Source: an uncultured Lachnospiraceae bacterium
GTDB taxonomy: Bacteria; Bacillota; Clostridia; Lachnospirales; Lachnospiraceae
Assembly (NCBI GenBank): GCA_947632515.1
Contig: CANRPO010000001.1
Location: 186,001-250,000, forward strand
Reading direction: 5' to 3'
DNA: 64,000 nt
The number at the start of each line of letters is the position of its first letter. Positions within the stretch are counted from its first letter, which is position 1. The translations under genes were made by a program, and so were the position numbers. Shown piece by piece: positions 52,584 to 63,284 of this stretch. The notes under the pieces were generated by a model. That model was given only the letters and a program-made list of their open reading frames with translations. It had not been told where the DNA came from and searched no databases.

Positions 52584-53768
52584 ATGCAATATAACTTTGA
52601 CGAGATCGTGGACAGGAGAAACACGGACTGTCTGAAATATGACTTCGCCGCGGAGAGAGGCAAGCCCGCGGATGTGCTGCCGCTGTGGGTGGCGGATATG
52701 GATTTTAGGACCGCGCCGGGGATCATTGAGCGAGCCGTGGCGGACGCGGCGCTTGGCATCTACGGCTATACGGAGAGCAAAGACGCTTATTTTCAGGCGG
52801 TAGCCGCGTGGTACCGGGAGTATTTCGGCTGGAACGTGGAGAGGAGCTGGCTGGTGAAGACGCCCGGCGTGGTCTTCGCCATCGGCATTGCGATACAGGC
52901 TTTTACGGAGCGAGGGGACGGCGTGATGATCCAGCAGCCGGTCTACTATCCGTTCAGCGAAGTCATCAGGGACAGCGGCAGGACGCTCGTGAACAACGAG
53001 CTGGTGCTGCGGGACGGCCACTACGAGATCGACTTCGAGGATTTTGAGCGCAGGATCGAGGAGGAAAAGGTGAAGCTGTTCGTGCTGTGCAGTCCCCACA
53101 ACCCTGTGGGACGGGTGTGGACGGCGGAGGAACTGCGCAGGATGGGGGAGATCTGTCTGCGCCACGGCGTGAAGGTCGTCAGCGACGAGATCCACAGCGA
53201 CTTTGTGTACGAAGGCAGGAGACATCATGTGTTCCCCACGGTGGATCCCGCTTTTCAGGATGCCTGCATCGTCTGCACCGCGCCGAGCAAAACCTTTAAT
53301 CTGGCGGGTCTGCAGGTCTCCAACATCTTTATCCCCAACGCGGGGCTGCGCAGGGCGTTTCGGCGGCAGATGTCGGCGGTGGGGTACAGCCAGGTCAATA
53401 TGATCGGACTGCACGCCTGTCAGGCGGCGTACGAGACGGGGCGGGAATGGCTGGAGGAGCTGAAGGTCTATCTGAAGGGGAATCTCGACTATGTCAGGGC
53501 TTATCTGGCAGAGCATCTGCCGCAGATCAAACTGATCGAGCCGGAAGGAACTTATCTGATCTGGCTGGACTTTTGCGCGCTCGGTCTGCCGGAGGAGAAA
53601 CTGGAGCATCTGATCGTCCATGAGGCGAAACTCTGGCTGGACAGCGGCGCGATCTTCGGTTCGGCCGGGGAGGGATTTGAGCGCGTCAACATAGCCTGCC
53701 CGCGGGCGGTGCTCAAAGAGGCTCTGAACAGACTGTACAGAGCGGTGAACGAATCGGCTAAAGCATAG
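52584..53768 (+). CDS. patB: PatB/MalY-like cystathionine beta-lyase (C-S lyase)
   Basis: 394 residues, class I/II aminotransferase fold. PLWVADMDFRTAPGI and YGYTESKDAYFQAVAAWY are PatB/MalY hallmarks; LCSPHNPVGRVWTAEEL binds PLP, VVSDEIHSDFVY gives the Asp, and APSKTFNLAGLQVSN holds the Schiff-base lysine near residue 234. Cleaves cystathionine to homocysteine, pyruvate and ammonia, the step after the upstream enzyme in methionine synthesis. GGAGGAAG site upstream. Confidence 0.92.
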   Translation: MQYNFDEIVDRRNTDCLKYDFAAERGKPADVLPLWVADMDFRTAPGIIERAVADAALGIYGYTESKDAYFQAVAAWYREYFGWNVERSWLVKTPGVVFAIGIAIQAFTERGDGVMIQQPVYYPFSEVIRDSGRTLVNNELVLRDGHYEIDFEDFERRIEEEKVKLFVLCSPHNPVGRVWTAEELRRMGEICLRHGVKVVSDEIHSDFVYEGRRHHVFPTVDPAFQDACIVCTAPSKTFNLAGLQVSNIFIPNAGLRRAFRRQMSAVGYSQVNMIGLHACQAAYETGREWLEELKVYLKGNLDYVRAYLAEHLPQIKLIEPEGTYLIWLDFCALGLPEEKLEHLIVHEAKLWLDSGAIFGSAGEGFERVNIACPRAVLKEALNRLYRAVNESAKA

Positions 53769-53805
53769 CAGCAAAATGTCCCGACGTTTGACGACAGGGT
53801 ATCTC

Positions 53806-53834
53806 TTGTCAAACAGAGTGCATATTGGTATAAT
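53806..53834 (+). promoter_or_regulatory. promoter of the solute-binding protein/sensor kinase operon
   Basis: TTGTCA at 53806-53811, 17-base spacer, TATAAT at 53829-53834 preceded by TTGG. Start near 53841, 52 bases before the ATG. Confidence 0.75.
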
Positions 53835-53892
53835 AAAAGCGCTCTTATGTCCATCTTGAGAATACTTGCGCACACGAAAGGACTGAAACGAC

Positions 53893-55362
53893 ATGCTGAG
53901 ATCTTTTTCCCCGAAACTGACAAAATTTCTCTGTTTTGCTGCCGCGTCCCTGTTTCTTGGCGGATGCGGCAAAGACGGCGCGCAGAGCGTCCGGCTTGAT
54001 CCCAATAATCCCACGCAGATCACCATATGGCATTATTACAACGGCTCCCAGCAGGCGGCTTTTGACCAGCTTGTGGAGGAGTTTAATCGCACTGAGGGAA
54101 AGGAACTGGGCATCTATGTGACCGCCAACAGTCAGGGCAATGTGAGCGATCTGGAAAACAGCGTGCTTGCGGCTTTCAATAAGGAAGTCGGCAGCAGCGA
54201 GCCGCCCGATATTTTTTCCTCCTATGCGGACACCGCTTATTCCATCGACCAGCTCGGCATGCTGGTGGATCTGGACGACTATATGACGGAGGAGGAGATG
54301 GACGCTTACGTGGACTCCTTTTTGGACGAGGGACGGATCGGAGCGAACGGGGAACTGCGCATTTTTCCCACAGCCAAGTCCAGCGAGATCTTCATGATGA
54401 ACAAGACCGACTGGGAGCCTTTTGCGGAGGCCACGGGAGCCTCCCTGGACGATCTGGCCACCATGGAGGGCGTCGCGGCTACCGCGAAGGCTTATTATGA
54501 GTGGACGGACGCTGAGACGCCGGACATTGCGGGGGATGGCAAAGCATTTTACGGCAGGGACGCTCTTGCGAATCTGTTTTTAGTCGGTTCCATGCAGCTT
54601 GGCACGGAACTGTTCAAAGTAGAGAACGGCGCCGTCACGATACAGGCGGATGAAAATGTTATGCGCAGGATCTGGGATACTTACTATGTGCCGTATGTCA
54701 AAGGCTATTTCTCCTCTTATGGAAGATTCCGCTCGGATGACGTTAAGATCGGCGAGATCATCGCCTATACGGGTTCCACCTCCTCCGCCAACTATTTCCC
54801 CGATGAGATCGAGACGGCGGAAGGCACGAAGACCATCGACTATATTATCCTTCCCGCGCCCATCTTTGAGGGCGGCGAGGCATATGCCATACAGCAGGGC
54901 GCCGGAATGGTGGTCACAAAGAGCACGCCGGAGAGGGAGTATGCGGCAGTCACTTTCTTAAAATGGTTCACCAACGAGGAAAACAATCTGCTCTTTGGCT
55001 GTACTTCAGGGTATATGCCGGTGAAAAAGGCGGCGCTCTCCGCTGAAATGCTGGATCGGACCATCGCGGACAACGATCTGACGGTGCCGGGCAAGACATA
55101 TGAAACGTTGGTTTCCTGTTTTGATACGGCACAGACTACCACCCTGTACACCAACAAGGCTTTCGATCATGGAGCTGCCGCGCGGAACATACTGGAATAC
55201 AATCTGGCGGACAAGGCGGCGGCCGACCGGGAGACGGTTCTCGCGAGGATGGCGCAGGGCAGTTCGCCGGAGGAGGCCTGCGCCGATCTGGTGGGCGATC
55301 AGGCTTTTGAAGACTGGTACGCGTCCTTTGTGGCGGCGTTAAACGAGGCTGTCGCGCAGTAG
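53893..55362 (+). CDS. family 1 extracellular solute-binding lipoprotein
   Basis: 489 residues. Signal peptide ending in lipobox LGGC with lipidated Cys25. Mature protein starts with the sugar-binding-protein pattern ITIWHYYNGSQQAAFDQLVE and continues with EPPDIFSSYADTAYSIDQLG; near the C-terminus AVTFLKWFTNEENNLLFGCT is typical of ABC-type binding proteins. No ABC permease genes are nearby. Instead a hybrid histidine kinase follows 27 bases downstream, so it probably delivers the ligand signal to that sensor, as in other binding-protein/kinase pairs. Confidence 0.88.
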   Translation: MLRSFSPKLTKFLCFAAASLFLGGCGKDGAQSVRLDPNNPTQITIWHYYNGSQQAAFDQLVEEFNRTEGKELGIYVTANSQGNVSDLENSVLAAFNKEVGSSEPPDIFSSYADTAYSIDQLGMLVDLDDYMTEEEMDAYVDSFLDEGRIGANGELRIFPTAKSSEIFMMNKTDWEPFAEATGASLDDLATMEGVAATAKAYYEWTDAETPDIAGDGKAFYGRDALANLFLVGSMQLGTELFKVENGAVTIQADENVMRRIWDTYYVPYVKGYFSSYGRFRSDDVKIGEIIAYTGSTSSANYFPDEIETAEGTKTIDYIILPAPIFEGGEAYAIQQGAGMVVTKSTPEREYAAVTFLKWFTNEENNLLFGCTSGYMPVKKAALSAEMLDRTIADNDLTVPGKTYETLVSCFDTAQTTTLYTNKAFDHGAAARNILEYNLADKAAADRETVLARMAQGSSPEEACADLVGDQAFEDWYASFVAALNEAVAQ

Positions 55363-55389
55363 AGATGGAAGTAAGAAGGAGATTATGAT

Positions 55390-58300
55390 TTGAGCGTAAA
55401 GCCTACCCATACCTCAAAACCGAAACGTATATTCTGGCTGTTTCTGGTGCCGTTGCTCTGTCTGATTATTATGCAGGCATTGCTTTCCTTCGGCACGGTG
55501 TTCCTGAGCGGCGCTTTTTCCACCATCAGAAACTATACGCCGGATCGGCTGGAACAGGTCACTGAGACGCGCAGCATCATTCTGGAAAACGATATGACGC
55601 AGCGTTGGACGGCGTTGGAGGAAGAATATGAGGTCGCGGGGCAGATGCTGGCGGACCGGCTTGCCGGGAGCGGCATGTCGATGGATGATTTTCTGCGGGA
55701 TCCCGCCGCACAGGAAGAGTATTTTACCGATCTGTTTCCCACATGGGGGTATATGCTGCGCAAAAATTCCACGACAGGCGCTTTTATCATTCTGGGGCGG
55801 CCGGACGCGGCGAAGGGCGGCACATTGAAAACGCTGTATATACGTGACAGCGATCCGGACACCAACCCGGCCGATTATTCCGATCTGTTCATGACGATCG
55901 GCCCTTCCCGGATCACCAAAGAATACAGGGTGCCTTTCGATATTTACTGGCGAACCGATCTGAACCTGAAACCATACGGTGTGTCCGAGGCGGACGACTT
56001 CTTCTATCGGCCCTATCTGGAGGCGGTGCAGAATCCCTCTGCCCGCGTGGAGAACTGCTGCTATTGGAGCGGGCCTTTTTGTCTGGAGGGTAAGGAGGAC
56101 ACGGACCCCTATCGGATGATAACCTACTCCATTCCCCTGGTTGCGGAGGACGGGACGGTGTATGGCGTTATGGGGATTGAAATTTCCCTTTCCCGTCTGG
56201 CGAACTGTCTTCCTTACAGGGAAGTCGATTCCAACCGCGAGGGCGGCTATCTCCTGCTGGCAAGGGAAGGAGAGAACGCATATCGGGTAGTCTGCGCCAC
56301 CGGCTTATATTCCAATGATTCCATTGACGGCGAAAATCATATCCAATTGTTAGACACGGCTCAGGACGGTCTGTTCCAACTGGGAGGTTCCGGCAGAAAG
56401 GAACCTGTCTATTTGACGATAAAGCCGTTGACTCTCTATAACACCAATACGCCCTTCTATGAGCAGGGATGGTATCTGGCGGGCATGGAGACTGACGATG
56501 CGCTGTTCGGCAGCAGCTCCAGACTTTCGGGCATCTTTGTCGCGGCGACTCTTTTTGCCTTGGCGGTGGCGGTTTTCCTGTCCTATCTGCTTGTGCGGTA
56601 TATCACCAATCCGATCCGCCGTCTGTCCGAATGCATCCGCACCAGCCCGGAGAATGAACTCAAATATTTTGCGAAGGGAACGATCGCGGAGATCGACGAG
56701 CTGTACGATACGATTTTTATTCTGACGAACCGACAGAAAAAGATCGAGTGGGATCTGCTTGAGGAGAGAGAACGCTATCGTCTGGCATTGCAGAACAACT
56801 CCGATATTCTGGTGACCTATGATCCGGAAAAGGATCTGGCGATCTTCTACAATCTGGATAAAGGCAACGCGGAGACCCGCGTGGAACACCTTCAGCAAAA
56901 GCTGGAAAATGAAGACTATATCCATCCTTTTGAAAAGCGCGTGGTGCTTGCCCGCATCCGAAATATTCAGACGGATCTCTCCGTCTCCTTCAGAACCAAC
57001 TGGAGGACAGAGAACCACGAGTACAAGTGGTTTGAACTGACGGGGCGTATCCTGCCGTCCGCCGACGGAAAGCACAGATCATTTATCGGTTCCATGCACA
57101 ATATTCATGACCGGAAGGTGCAGGAGCTGGCGGAGAGAGAGTCTCTGCACAGAGATTCCCTGACGGGGTTGTATCTGCGCGCCTCGGGGGAGGACATCGT
57201 GCGGAGTCAGATCAAAGGCGGCCGCGGCGGTTGTCTGCTGCTTGCGGACGTGCAGGATTTTGCACAGATCAACGAAGAGTACGGCATGGCGGTCGGGGAT
57301 GTTATTCTGGAGGAGCTGGGGCGTATCTTCCTTGAGTGGAAACAGCGTAACGACGCCTCTCAGAGCGTGCTGATCCGCTACGGCGGCGACGAGATCATGT
57401 GTTGGCTGGACGACTATTCCTGCGACAAGGCTATGGAGGTCGCGCAGGAGCTGCGCCGGACAGCGCAGCTGCTCTATGCCGACGGCGGTCTGAAACTGGA
57501 ATTAGTCTTCGGCGGAGCGGTGTGCGGCGGAGCGGATTATGACGCGCTGGCGGCGAACGCACGGAGGGCGCTCGCCTATGCCTCCGCGCACAACATTCCC
57601 TGTATGTTTTATCATGAACTGCCGGCGGGAAGTCAAACTGCGCCTAAGTATAGCACGCCGATTGAGCACGCTGATGCGGATACGCAGAATATTATATCGA
57701 TCACTTTCAGCTTTTTTGACAAGAGCAACAAGATAGACGACATTCTGACGGTTCTGCTCCCCAAACTGGGCAGACATTTCGAGGCGGAAGATGTGGTGCT
57801 CATCACCGCGAACAGGGAATTCTCTACGGTGAAACCTACGCATCGGTGGCACAACAGTCCGGACGCGGCTTTGGATCATGAACTGATCCGCTTTACGGCG
57901 CAGGAGTTTGACGCGTTGGATCAGGCGCTATGGGAGGAGAGGCCGCCCTATCTTTCCACGGCAAAGCTTACCGCGCAGATGCGCTATTTCCTGCGGATCG
58001 ACGAGGGCAGGGAAGGATATGTGTTCCCGCTCTATGACAATAATAACTATACCGGAGCGCTTCTGTTCCTGCGGGATGCGGACGCGCAGATCTGGACGGA
58101 AGAGCAGGCGGGAGAGATATTGGAGGTCGTCAAGATCGTCGAGGTCAACATCAACAGGCAGCGGTATGACGCCGCCAACCGTGCCAAGAGCGACTTCCTC
58201 TCCCGCATGAGCCATGAGATCCGCACGCCGATGAACGCCATCATCGGCATGGCTTATATCGCTCAGACGCATACCAAAGATCCGGAAAAGGTCGCGGAGG

Positions 58301-59307
58301 ATCTCGGCAAGATCAGCCAGTCTTCACAGTATCTGCTGGGGCTGATCAACGACATTCTGGATATGTCCAGAATCGAGAGCGGCAAGCTGACGCTGGAGCA
58401 TGCCGAATTTGACTTAAACGACATGGTGGACAATGTCGCGAATCTGATCAAGCCGCAGGCGCAGGCGAAAGGGATCGTGTTCGATACCGATATATCTTTC
58501 GTCTGTCCGTATGTGACAGGCGATTCCCTGCACTTGAACCAAGTGCTGATCAATCTGCTCGGAAACGCGATCAAATTCACGCCTGCAGAGGGAAACGTCA
58601 AGTTGACGATCCGTCAGGAGGACGATGGGAAGATCTTATTCTCTGTCCGCGATACCGGCATCGGCGTAAGCCCTGAGAACCAGAGCCGTATCTTCGAATC
58701 CTTCGAGCAGGCGGAGGGCAGCACCACCAGAAAATACGGCGGCACGGGTCTTGGCCTGGCTATCAGCAGCCGCCTGGTGCAGATGATGGGCGGCAGCATC
58801 AGTCTGGACAGCGAGCTCGGAAAAGGCAGCGATTTCTATTTTACGATTGTTCTTCCCATGGATGAGCTGCAGGCGCAGAGTATCGGGCAGGCCGGATCCG
58901 AGCCGCATAAGATCACTTCCGCCGAGGGGATGCATATTCTTCTCGTGGAGGATAACGATCTGAATATCGAGATCGCGCAGACGATCCTGGAGATGGAGGG
59001 CGCGATTGTGGACCTGGCGCACAACGGCAAAGAGGCGGTAGACAGATTCCTCTCCGCCGAACCGGAGCGCTATGACTTGATCCTGATGGATATTCAGATG
59101 CCTGTTATGGACGGATTGGAGGCGACCCGTATCATCCGGCGTTCCGATCATCCAAGGGCGGGGACGATCCCCATTATAGCCATGACCGCCAACGCCTTCG
59201 ACGAGGATATGAAAAAGTCGGTGGAGAGCGGCATGAACGGGCATCTCTCCAAACCCATCGACATTAACAAATTTTTGCAGACAATATCGGCGTTTGTGAC
59301 GAAATAA
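55390..59307 (+). CDS. hybrid sensor histidine kinase with Cache, PAS, GGDEF-like and receiver domains
   Basis: 1305 residues; TTG start at 55390 with AGAAGGAG 8-9 bases upstream (the ATG at 55385 is followed at once by a stop). Order: TM helix near 17-40, large extracellular Cache-like region to about 375, TM helix ([20 protein letters not shown]), HAMP-like linker, PAS near 465-590 ([20 protein letters not shown]), GGDEF-like domain near 600-740 with [10 protein letters not shown] and YGGDEI instead of GGDEF, a GAF-like stretch, HisKA with His942 ([18 protein letters not shown]), HATPase ([23 protein letters not shown]), and a receiver with phospho-acceptor Asp1234 ([13 protein letters not shown]). 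No HTH output, so the phosphate must pass elsewhere. Confidence 0.9.
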   Translation: MSVKPTHTSKPKRIFWLFLVPLLCLIIMQALLSFGTVFLSGAFSTIRNYTPDRLEQVTETRSIILENDMTQRWTALEEEYEVAGQMLADRLAGSGMSMDDFLRDPAAQEEYFTDLFPTWGYMLRKNSTTGAFIILGRPDAAKGGTLKTLYIRDSDPDTNPADYSDLFMTIGPSRITKEYRVPFDIYWRTDLNLKPYGVSEADDFFYRPYLEAVQNPSARVENCCYWSGPFCLEGKEDTDPYRMITYSIPLVAEDGTVYGVMGIEISLSRLANCLPYREVDSNREGGYLLLAREGENAYRVVCATGLYSNDSIDGENHIQLLDTAQDGLFQLGGSGRKEPVYLTIKPLTLYNTNTPFYEQGWYLAGMETDDALFGSSSRLSGIFVAATLFALAVAVFLSYLLVRYITNPIRRLSECIRTSPENELKYFAKGTIAEIDELYDTIFILTNRQKKIEWDLLEERERYRLALQNNSDILVTYDPEKDLAIFYNLDKGNAETRVEHLQQKLENEDYIHPFEKRVVLARIRNIQTDLSVSFRTNWRTENHEYKWFELTGRILPSADGKHRSFIGSMHNIHDRKVQELAERESLHRDSLTGLYLRASGEDIVRSQIKGGRGGCLLLADVQDFAQINEEYGMAVGDVILEELGRIFLEWKQRNDASQSVLIRYGGDEIMCWLDDYSCDKAMEVAQELRRTAQLLYADGGLKLELVFGGAVCGGADYDALAANARRALAYASAHNIPCMFYHELPAGSQTAPKYSTPIEHADADTQNIISITFSFFDKSNKIDDILTVLLPKLGRHFEAEDVVLITANREFSTVKPTHRWHNSPDAALDHELIRFTAQEFDALDQALWEERPPYLSTAKLTAQMRYFLRIDEGREGYVFPLYDNNNYTGALLFLRDADAQIWTEEQAGEILEVVKIVEVNINRQRYDAANRAKSDFLSRMSHEIRTPMNAIIGMAYIAQTHTKDPEKVAEDLGKISQSSQYLLGLINDILDMSRIESGKLTLEHAEFDLNDMVDNVANLIKPQAQAKGIVFDTDISFVCPYVTGDSLHLNQVLINLLGNAIKFTPAEGNVKLTIRQEDDGKILFSVRDTGIGVSPENQSRIFESFEQAEGSTTRKYGGTGLGLAISSRLVQMMGGSISLDSELGKGSDFYFTIVLPMDELQAQSIGQAGSEPHKITSAEGMHILLVEDNDLNIEIAQTILEMEGAIVDLAHNGKEAVDRFLSAEPERYDLILMDIQMPVMDGLEATRIIRRSDHPRAGTIPIIAMTANAFDEDMKKSVESGMNGHLSKPIDINKFLQTISAFVTK

Positions 59308-59320
59308 CCAAGGAGGGAAT

Positions 59321-60241
59321 ATGAAATATCTTGTGATCGGCGCCGGCGGCACGGGCGGCAGCATCGGCGCGTACATGACAGAGGCGGGCAAGGACGTGAC
59401 GCTCATCGCCCGGGGCGAGCATCTGCGGCGTATGCAGGAGCGCGGCCTTCGCATGGAGACGACGAAGAAGGGAAACTATACCGTTTATCCCATCAAGGCG
59501 ACGGATATGGAGCATTACGACGAGAGGCCCGACGTTATTTTCGTCTGTGTGAAGGGCTATTCTCTGGACGAGACGATCCCTTTTATCAGGAGAGTCGCGA
59601 AGGAGAGTACAATCGCGATCCCGATTCTGAATCTCTACGGCACGGGCGGCAGGATGCAGGAAAAACTGCCGGGTCTTCTGGTGACGGACGGCTGCATCTA
59701 TATCGCGGGAGAGATCAGGGAGCCGGGGACGATCCTGCTCTTGGGCGACATCTTCCGCATCGTGTACGGCGTCCGCGATCCGCAGGAGCTCAGGCCGGAG
59801 CTGTTCGAGGTGGCGAAGGACTTAAAGGACAGCGGCATCGAGGGCGTGCTTTCGGAGAATATCAGGCGGGACGCCCTGCAGAAATTCGCCTATGTGTCCC
59901 CCATGGCGGCCTGCGGGCTGTACTACCATGTCTCGGCGGGGGAGGTACAGGTGACGGGGGAGCCGCGGGACACCTTTGTCAAATTGATGCGGGAGATCGA
60001 CGCGCTGGCATCGGCCATGGGCGTGCCGTTTCTGGCGGACATTGTGACGACCAATCTGCGGATCTTGGATACGCTGGATCCGCAGGCGAGCACCTCCATG
60101 CAGCGGGACATCTACGCGGGCAAGGCGTCCGAGATCGACGGCCTGATCTACGAGGTGGTGCGCATGGGAGAGCGCTACGGCGTGCCCGTGCCGACCTACA
60201 GGATGATCGCGGATAAGGCGAAAGAGGACGGTTTGGCGTAA
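59321..60241 (+). CDS. ketopantoate reductase-like (ApbA/PanE) protein
   Basis: 306 residues, AGGAGG 9 bases upstream. NAD(P)-binding start MKYLVIGAGGTGGSIGAYM, then VTLIARGEHLRRMQERGLRM and VIFVCVKGYSLDETIPFIRR; the C-terminal helical domain includes SENIRRDALQKFAYVSPMAA and ASTSMQRDIYAGKASEIDGL, the ApbA/PanE C-terminal motif. Could reduce 2-dehydropantoate for CoA synthesis or another 2-oxo acid; no pan genes are adjacent. 13 bases after the kinase gene. Confidence 0.85.
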   Translation: MKYLVIGAGGTGGSIGAYMTEAGKDVTLIARGEHLRRMQERGLRMETTKKGNYTVYPIKATDMEHYDERPDVIFVCVKGYSLDETIPFIRRVAKESTIAIPILNLYGTGGRMQEKLPGLLVTDGCIYIAGEIREPGTILLLGDIFRIVYGVRDPQELRPELFEVAKDLKDSGIEGVLSENIRRDALQKFAYVSPMAACGLYYHVSAGEVQVTGEPRDTFVKLMREIDALASAMGVPFLADIVTTNLRILDTLDPQASTSMQRDIYAGKASEIDGLIYEVVRMGERYGVPVPTYRMIADKAKEDGLA

Positions 60242-60317
60242 GCGGAAGAGAACGGCTGTGTCCGGGGCGTGACGGCGCGTTTCGGATGCGCGGACCGTAT
60301 AGGGAGGATTGCGGCAT

Positions 60318-60533
60318 ATGGGAGATCAGAAGAAATTTAAAGAAAAATATCTGGCGGGCGAAGTCGATTTTGAGGAAATCGACGACTACAGCCAGGAGTG
60401 GGGATTCAGCGATACCACGGTGACGCTGCGGGAATATCTGGGGCTGAACGCCGAGGAGGAGGACGCCTGGGTCAGCGTCGGGGACGAGGCGCTCAGGGAG
60501 CTGTTAGATCGACAGAAAGCGGGAAATCTATAG
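60318..60533 (+). CDS. small acidic hypothetical protein
   Basis: 71 residues, ATG at 60318 with GGGAGG 10 bases upstream. Very acidic (KEKYLAGEVDFEEIDDYSQE, LGLNAEEEDAWVSVGDEALR), no membrane segment. I do not know the function; similar short acidic proteins are common in Lachnospiraceae. The 136 bases to the next gene contain no clear promoter. Confidence 0.6.
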   Translation: MGDQKKFKEKYLAGEVDFEEIDDYSQEWGFSDTTVTLREYLGLNAEEEDAWVSVGDEALRELLDRQKAGNL

Positions 60534-60669
60534 TAAATTATACCGCATTATGCTACACTTAGGATGTTACAGCCGAAGGATGTTGCGTGATACTGCGTTT
60601 CCCGCAGCATAGGAGCGGCGGCGCTGACTGTATAGTTATAGTATCTTATGGGATATAGGAGGTTATCAC

Positions 60670-62949
60670 ATGACGGCAGACAAGATCAAAGAACTGGTAG
60701 CCCAGATGACGCTGGAGGAGAAGGCGGCGATGTGTTCGGGCGCGGATTTCTGGCACACGGAGGCGGTGGAACGACTGGGGATTCCGGCGAGCATGGTGTC
60801 GGACGGCCCTCACGGCCTGCGCAAGCAGGAGCAGGAGGGAGATCATCTCGGCGTGAACGACAGCATTAAGGCGGTCTGTTTCCCGGCGGGCTGCGGCACG
60901 GCGGCGTCCTTTAACAGAGAACTGATCAGAGAGATGGGCGAGACGCTCGGCAACGAGTGTCAGGCGGAGGGCGTCAGCGTGATCCTCGGCCCCGCCGTCA
61001 ATATCAAGCGTTCTCCGCTTTGCGGGCGCAACTTTGAATACTACTCGGAGGATCCGTTCTTAGCTGGTGAGATGGCGGGCGCGCTGATCCACGGCGTACA
61101 GAGTAAGCATGTGGGCACGAGCATCAAGCACTTCCTCGCCAACAATCAGGAGACGAGAAGAATGTCCTGCGATTCCCGCGTGGACGAGAGGACGCTGCAC
61201 GAGATCTATCTGGCCGCGTTCGAGGGCCCGGTGAAGAAGGAGAAACCTTGGACGGTGATGTGCTCCTACAACAAGATCAACGGCACTTATGCCGCGCAGA
61301 ATCATCAGTATCTGACGGAGACGCTGCGGGATCAGTGGGGATTCGACGGCTATGTGATGAGCGACTGGGGCGCGGTCAACAGCCGCGTGGAGGATCTGAA
61401 GGCCGGACTTGATCTGGAGATGCCCGGTTCCTTCGGCGCCAACGACAAGATGATCGAGGGCGCCGTGCTCAGCGGCGAGCTGGAGGAGAGCGTTCTGGAC
61501 ACGGCGGTGGAGCGCATTCTGAACATCGTGTTCCGCTACGAGGAGAACCGCGACAGGGCGGCGGTGTTCGACAGGGATAAGGATCATGAGACGGCGCGCA
61601 GAGTGGCCGAGGAGACGATCGTGCTGCTGAAGAACGACGGCGTACTGCCGCTTTCGGAGAAACAGAAGGTGGCCTTCATCGGCAAGTACGCGAAGACGCC
61701 CCGCTATCAGGGCGGCGGCAGCTCCCATATCAACAGCCACAAAGTCACGTCCGCTCTGGAGGCCGCGTCGGGGGGTTATGATATTGTCTACGCGCAGGGT
61801 TTCGACGACGCCGAGGACAGGACGGACGAGAAACTGCTGGCGGAGGCGGTCGAGGCGGCGCGGAATGCGGAAGTGGCAGTGATCTTCGCGGGTCTGCCGG
61901 ACAAATTCGAGTCCGAGGGTTACGACAGGAAACACATGTCCATGCCGGACTGTCAGAATGAGCTGATCGAAAAGGTGGCGGCCGTACAGCCCAATACGAT
62001 AGTCGTCCTGCACAACGGCTCTCCTGTGGAGATGCCCTGGATCGGTCAGGTCAAAGGCGTCGTGGAGGCGTATCTGGGCGGTCAGGCGGTAGGCGGCGCG
62101 GTGTGCGACATCCTGTTCGGCAAGGTGAACCCCAGCGCGAAACTGCCCGAGACGTTCCCGCTAAAATTGGAAGATAACCCGTCCTATCTGTCCTACATCG
62201 GCGAGGGCGATATGGTGGAGTACCGCGAGGGCATCTTCGTGGGCTACCGCTACTATGACAAGAAAAAGATGGACGTCCTGTTCCCCTTCGGCTACGGGCT
62301 GTCCTATACGACCTTCGATTACTCTAATCTGAGGCTCGATAAAGATAAGATGAAAGATACGGACACGCTGCGGGTGACGGTGGATGTGACGAATACGGGA
62401 GGCATGGCGGGCAAGGAGATCGTGCAGCTCTATGTGGCCGACAGGGAGAGCACGGTGATCCGTCCCGTGAAGGAGCTGCGCGATTTCGCCAAGGTGGAGC
62501 TGCAGCCCGGCGAGACGAAGACGGTGACATTTACACTGGACAAGAGGGCTTTTGCCTACTACAGCGTCAGGATCCACGACTGGCATGTGGAGACGGGCGA
62601 ATTCGACATTCTGATCGGCAGATCGTCCCGCGATATTGTACTGTCAAAGACGGTGACGGTGGAGTCCACGGTCAGACTGCCCTTCGTGTATACCACGGAC
62701 ACCACGCTGGGGGATGTGAAGAAAGATCCCAAGGCGTGGGCGATCGTAGAAGATCTGATGAAGGGCGGCATGTTTGGGGAGGCGCCCGAACAGCAGGAGA
62801 GCGACGCGGCCAAGGAGGCCATGTCGCAGGAGATGGCGGACTCCATGACGGAGTACATGCCGCTGCGCGGCCCCATCAGTTTCGGAGGCCATATCACGAT
62901 GGCGGACGTGCAGGCGCTGGTGGATAAGCTGAACGCGTTGGAAGAGTGA
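60670..62949 (+). CDS. glycoside hydrolase family 3 beta-glucosidase
   Basis: 759 residues, AGGAGG 8 bases upstream, no signal peptide, so intracellular. Releases glucose (or another beta-linked sugar) from oligosaccharides. GH3 layout: barrel domain with GVSVILGPAVNIKRSPLCGR and FEYYSEDPFLAGEM, nucleophile Asp in YVMSDWGAVNSR near residue 231; second domain with YQGGGSSHINSHKVTSALEA and AVIFAGLPDKFESEGYDR; C-terminal fibronectin-III-like domain (LRVTVDVTNTGGMAGKEIVQ). A short extra tail (about 680-759) is less conserved. A relic of a carbohydrate-binding domain follows. Confidence 0.93.
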   Translation: MTADKIKELVAQMTLEEKAAMCSGADFWHTEAVERLGIPASMVSDGPHGLRKQEQEGDHLGVNDSIKAVCFPAGCGTAASFNRELIREMGETLGNECQAEGVSVILGPAVNIKRSPLCGRNFEYYSEDPFLAGEMAGALIHGVQSKHVGTSIKHFLANNQETRRMSCDSRVDERTLHEIYLAAFEGPVKKEKPWTVMCSYNKINGTYAAQNHQYLTETLRDQWGFDGYVMSDWGAVNSRVEDLKAGLDLEMPGSFGANDKMIEGAVLSGELEESVLDTAVERILNIVFRYEENRDRAAVFDRDKDHETARRVAEETIVLLKNDGVLPLSEKQKVAFIGKYAKTPRYQGGGSSHINSHKVTSALEAASGGYDIVYAQGFDDAEDRTDEKLLAEAVEAARNAEVAVIFAGLPDKFESEGYDRKHMSMPDCQNELIEKVAAVQPNTIVVLHNGSPVEMPWIGQVKGVVEAYLGGQAVGGAVCDILFGKVNPSAKLPETFPLKLEDNPSYLSYIGEGDMVEYREGIFVGYRYYDKKKMDVLFPFGYGLSYTTFDYSNLRLDKDKMKDTDTLRVTVDVTNTGGMAGKEIVQLYVADRESTVIRPVKELRDFAKVELQPGETKTVTFTLDKRAFAYYSVRIHDWHVETGEFDILIGRSSRDIVLSKTVTVESTVRLPFVYTTDTTLGDVKKDPKAWAIVEDLMKGGMFGEAPEQQESDAAKEAMSQEMADSMTEYMPLRGPISFGGHITMADVQALVDKLNALEE

Positions 62950-62980
62950 GGGTGGAGAAAAACCATATGAAAAGAAAACA

Positions 62981-63208
62981 TTTAGCGTACCGTTATCACA
63001 TGCGGAAAGCGGCGGCGGCTGCTGGGGACGCTATCTGCCGGACACGGAGGTGGAGCTTACGCCGGACTGGCAGAGCTATGCCTATGATTTCAAGATGAAA
63101 GACCGGGACGACAACAACGGCCGCCTGGAGTTCAATCTGGGCGGGACGGACGCTGCGGACACGGTCTGTATCCGCAATGTGCGCATCGAGAAGATCGAGG
63201 CGGAATAG
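62981..63208 (+). pseudogene. carbohydrate-binding-domain relic
   Basis: A start-less frame reads GGGCWGRYLPDTEVELTPDW, QSYAYDFKMKDRDDNNGRLE and FNLGGTDAADTVCIRNVRIE, then stops. This is the last 60-70 residues of a CBM4/9-type beta-sandwich as found at the end of glycosidases. The rest of the gene is gone, leaving the end attached 31 bases behind the GH3 gene. Confidence 0.6.
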
Positions 63209-63220
63209 AGAAAACGATCA

Positions 63221-63261
63221 AAAAAAGCTGCATGTCCGCGGATGACGCGGCATGCAGCTTT
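63221..63261. terminator. bidirectional terminator between the GH3 unit and pyrG
   Basis: AAAGCTGCATG pairs perfectly with CATGCAGCTTT, with an inner CCGCG/CGCGG stem. The A-run on the left becomes seven T on the minus strand, so it mainly ends pyrG transcription. Confidence 0.8.
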
Positions 63262-63284
63262 CTGTGTGCCCCGGGCGGGGCGTG

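Noticed and set aside
52407-54026. 539-codon minus-strand frame opposite the PatB-like gene.
   Set aside because: Crosses two gene borders; the opposite strand carries clear PLP-enzyme motifs.
57361-57600. Active diguanylate cyclase inside the hybrid kinase.
   Set aside because: The signature reads GGDEI, and the domain is embedded in a kinase, so activity cannot be claimed.
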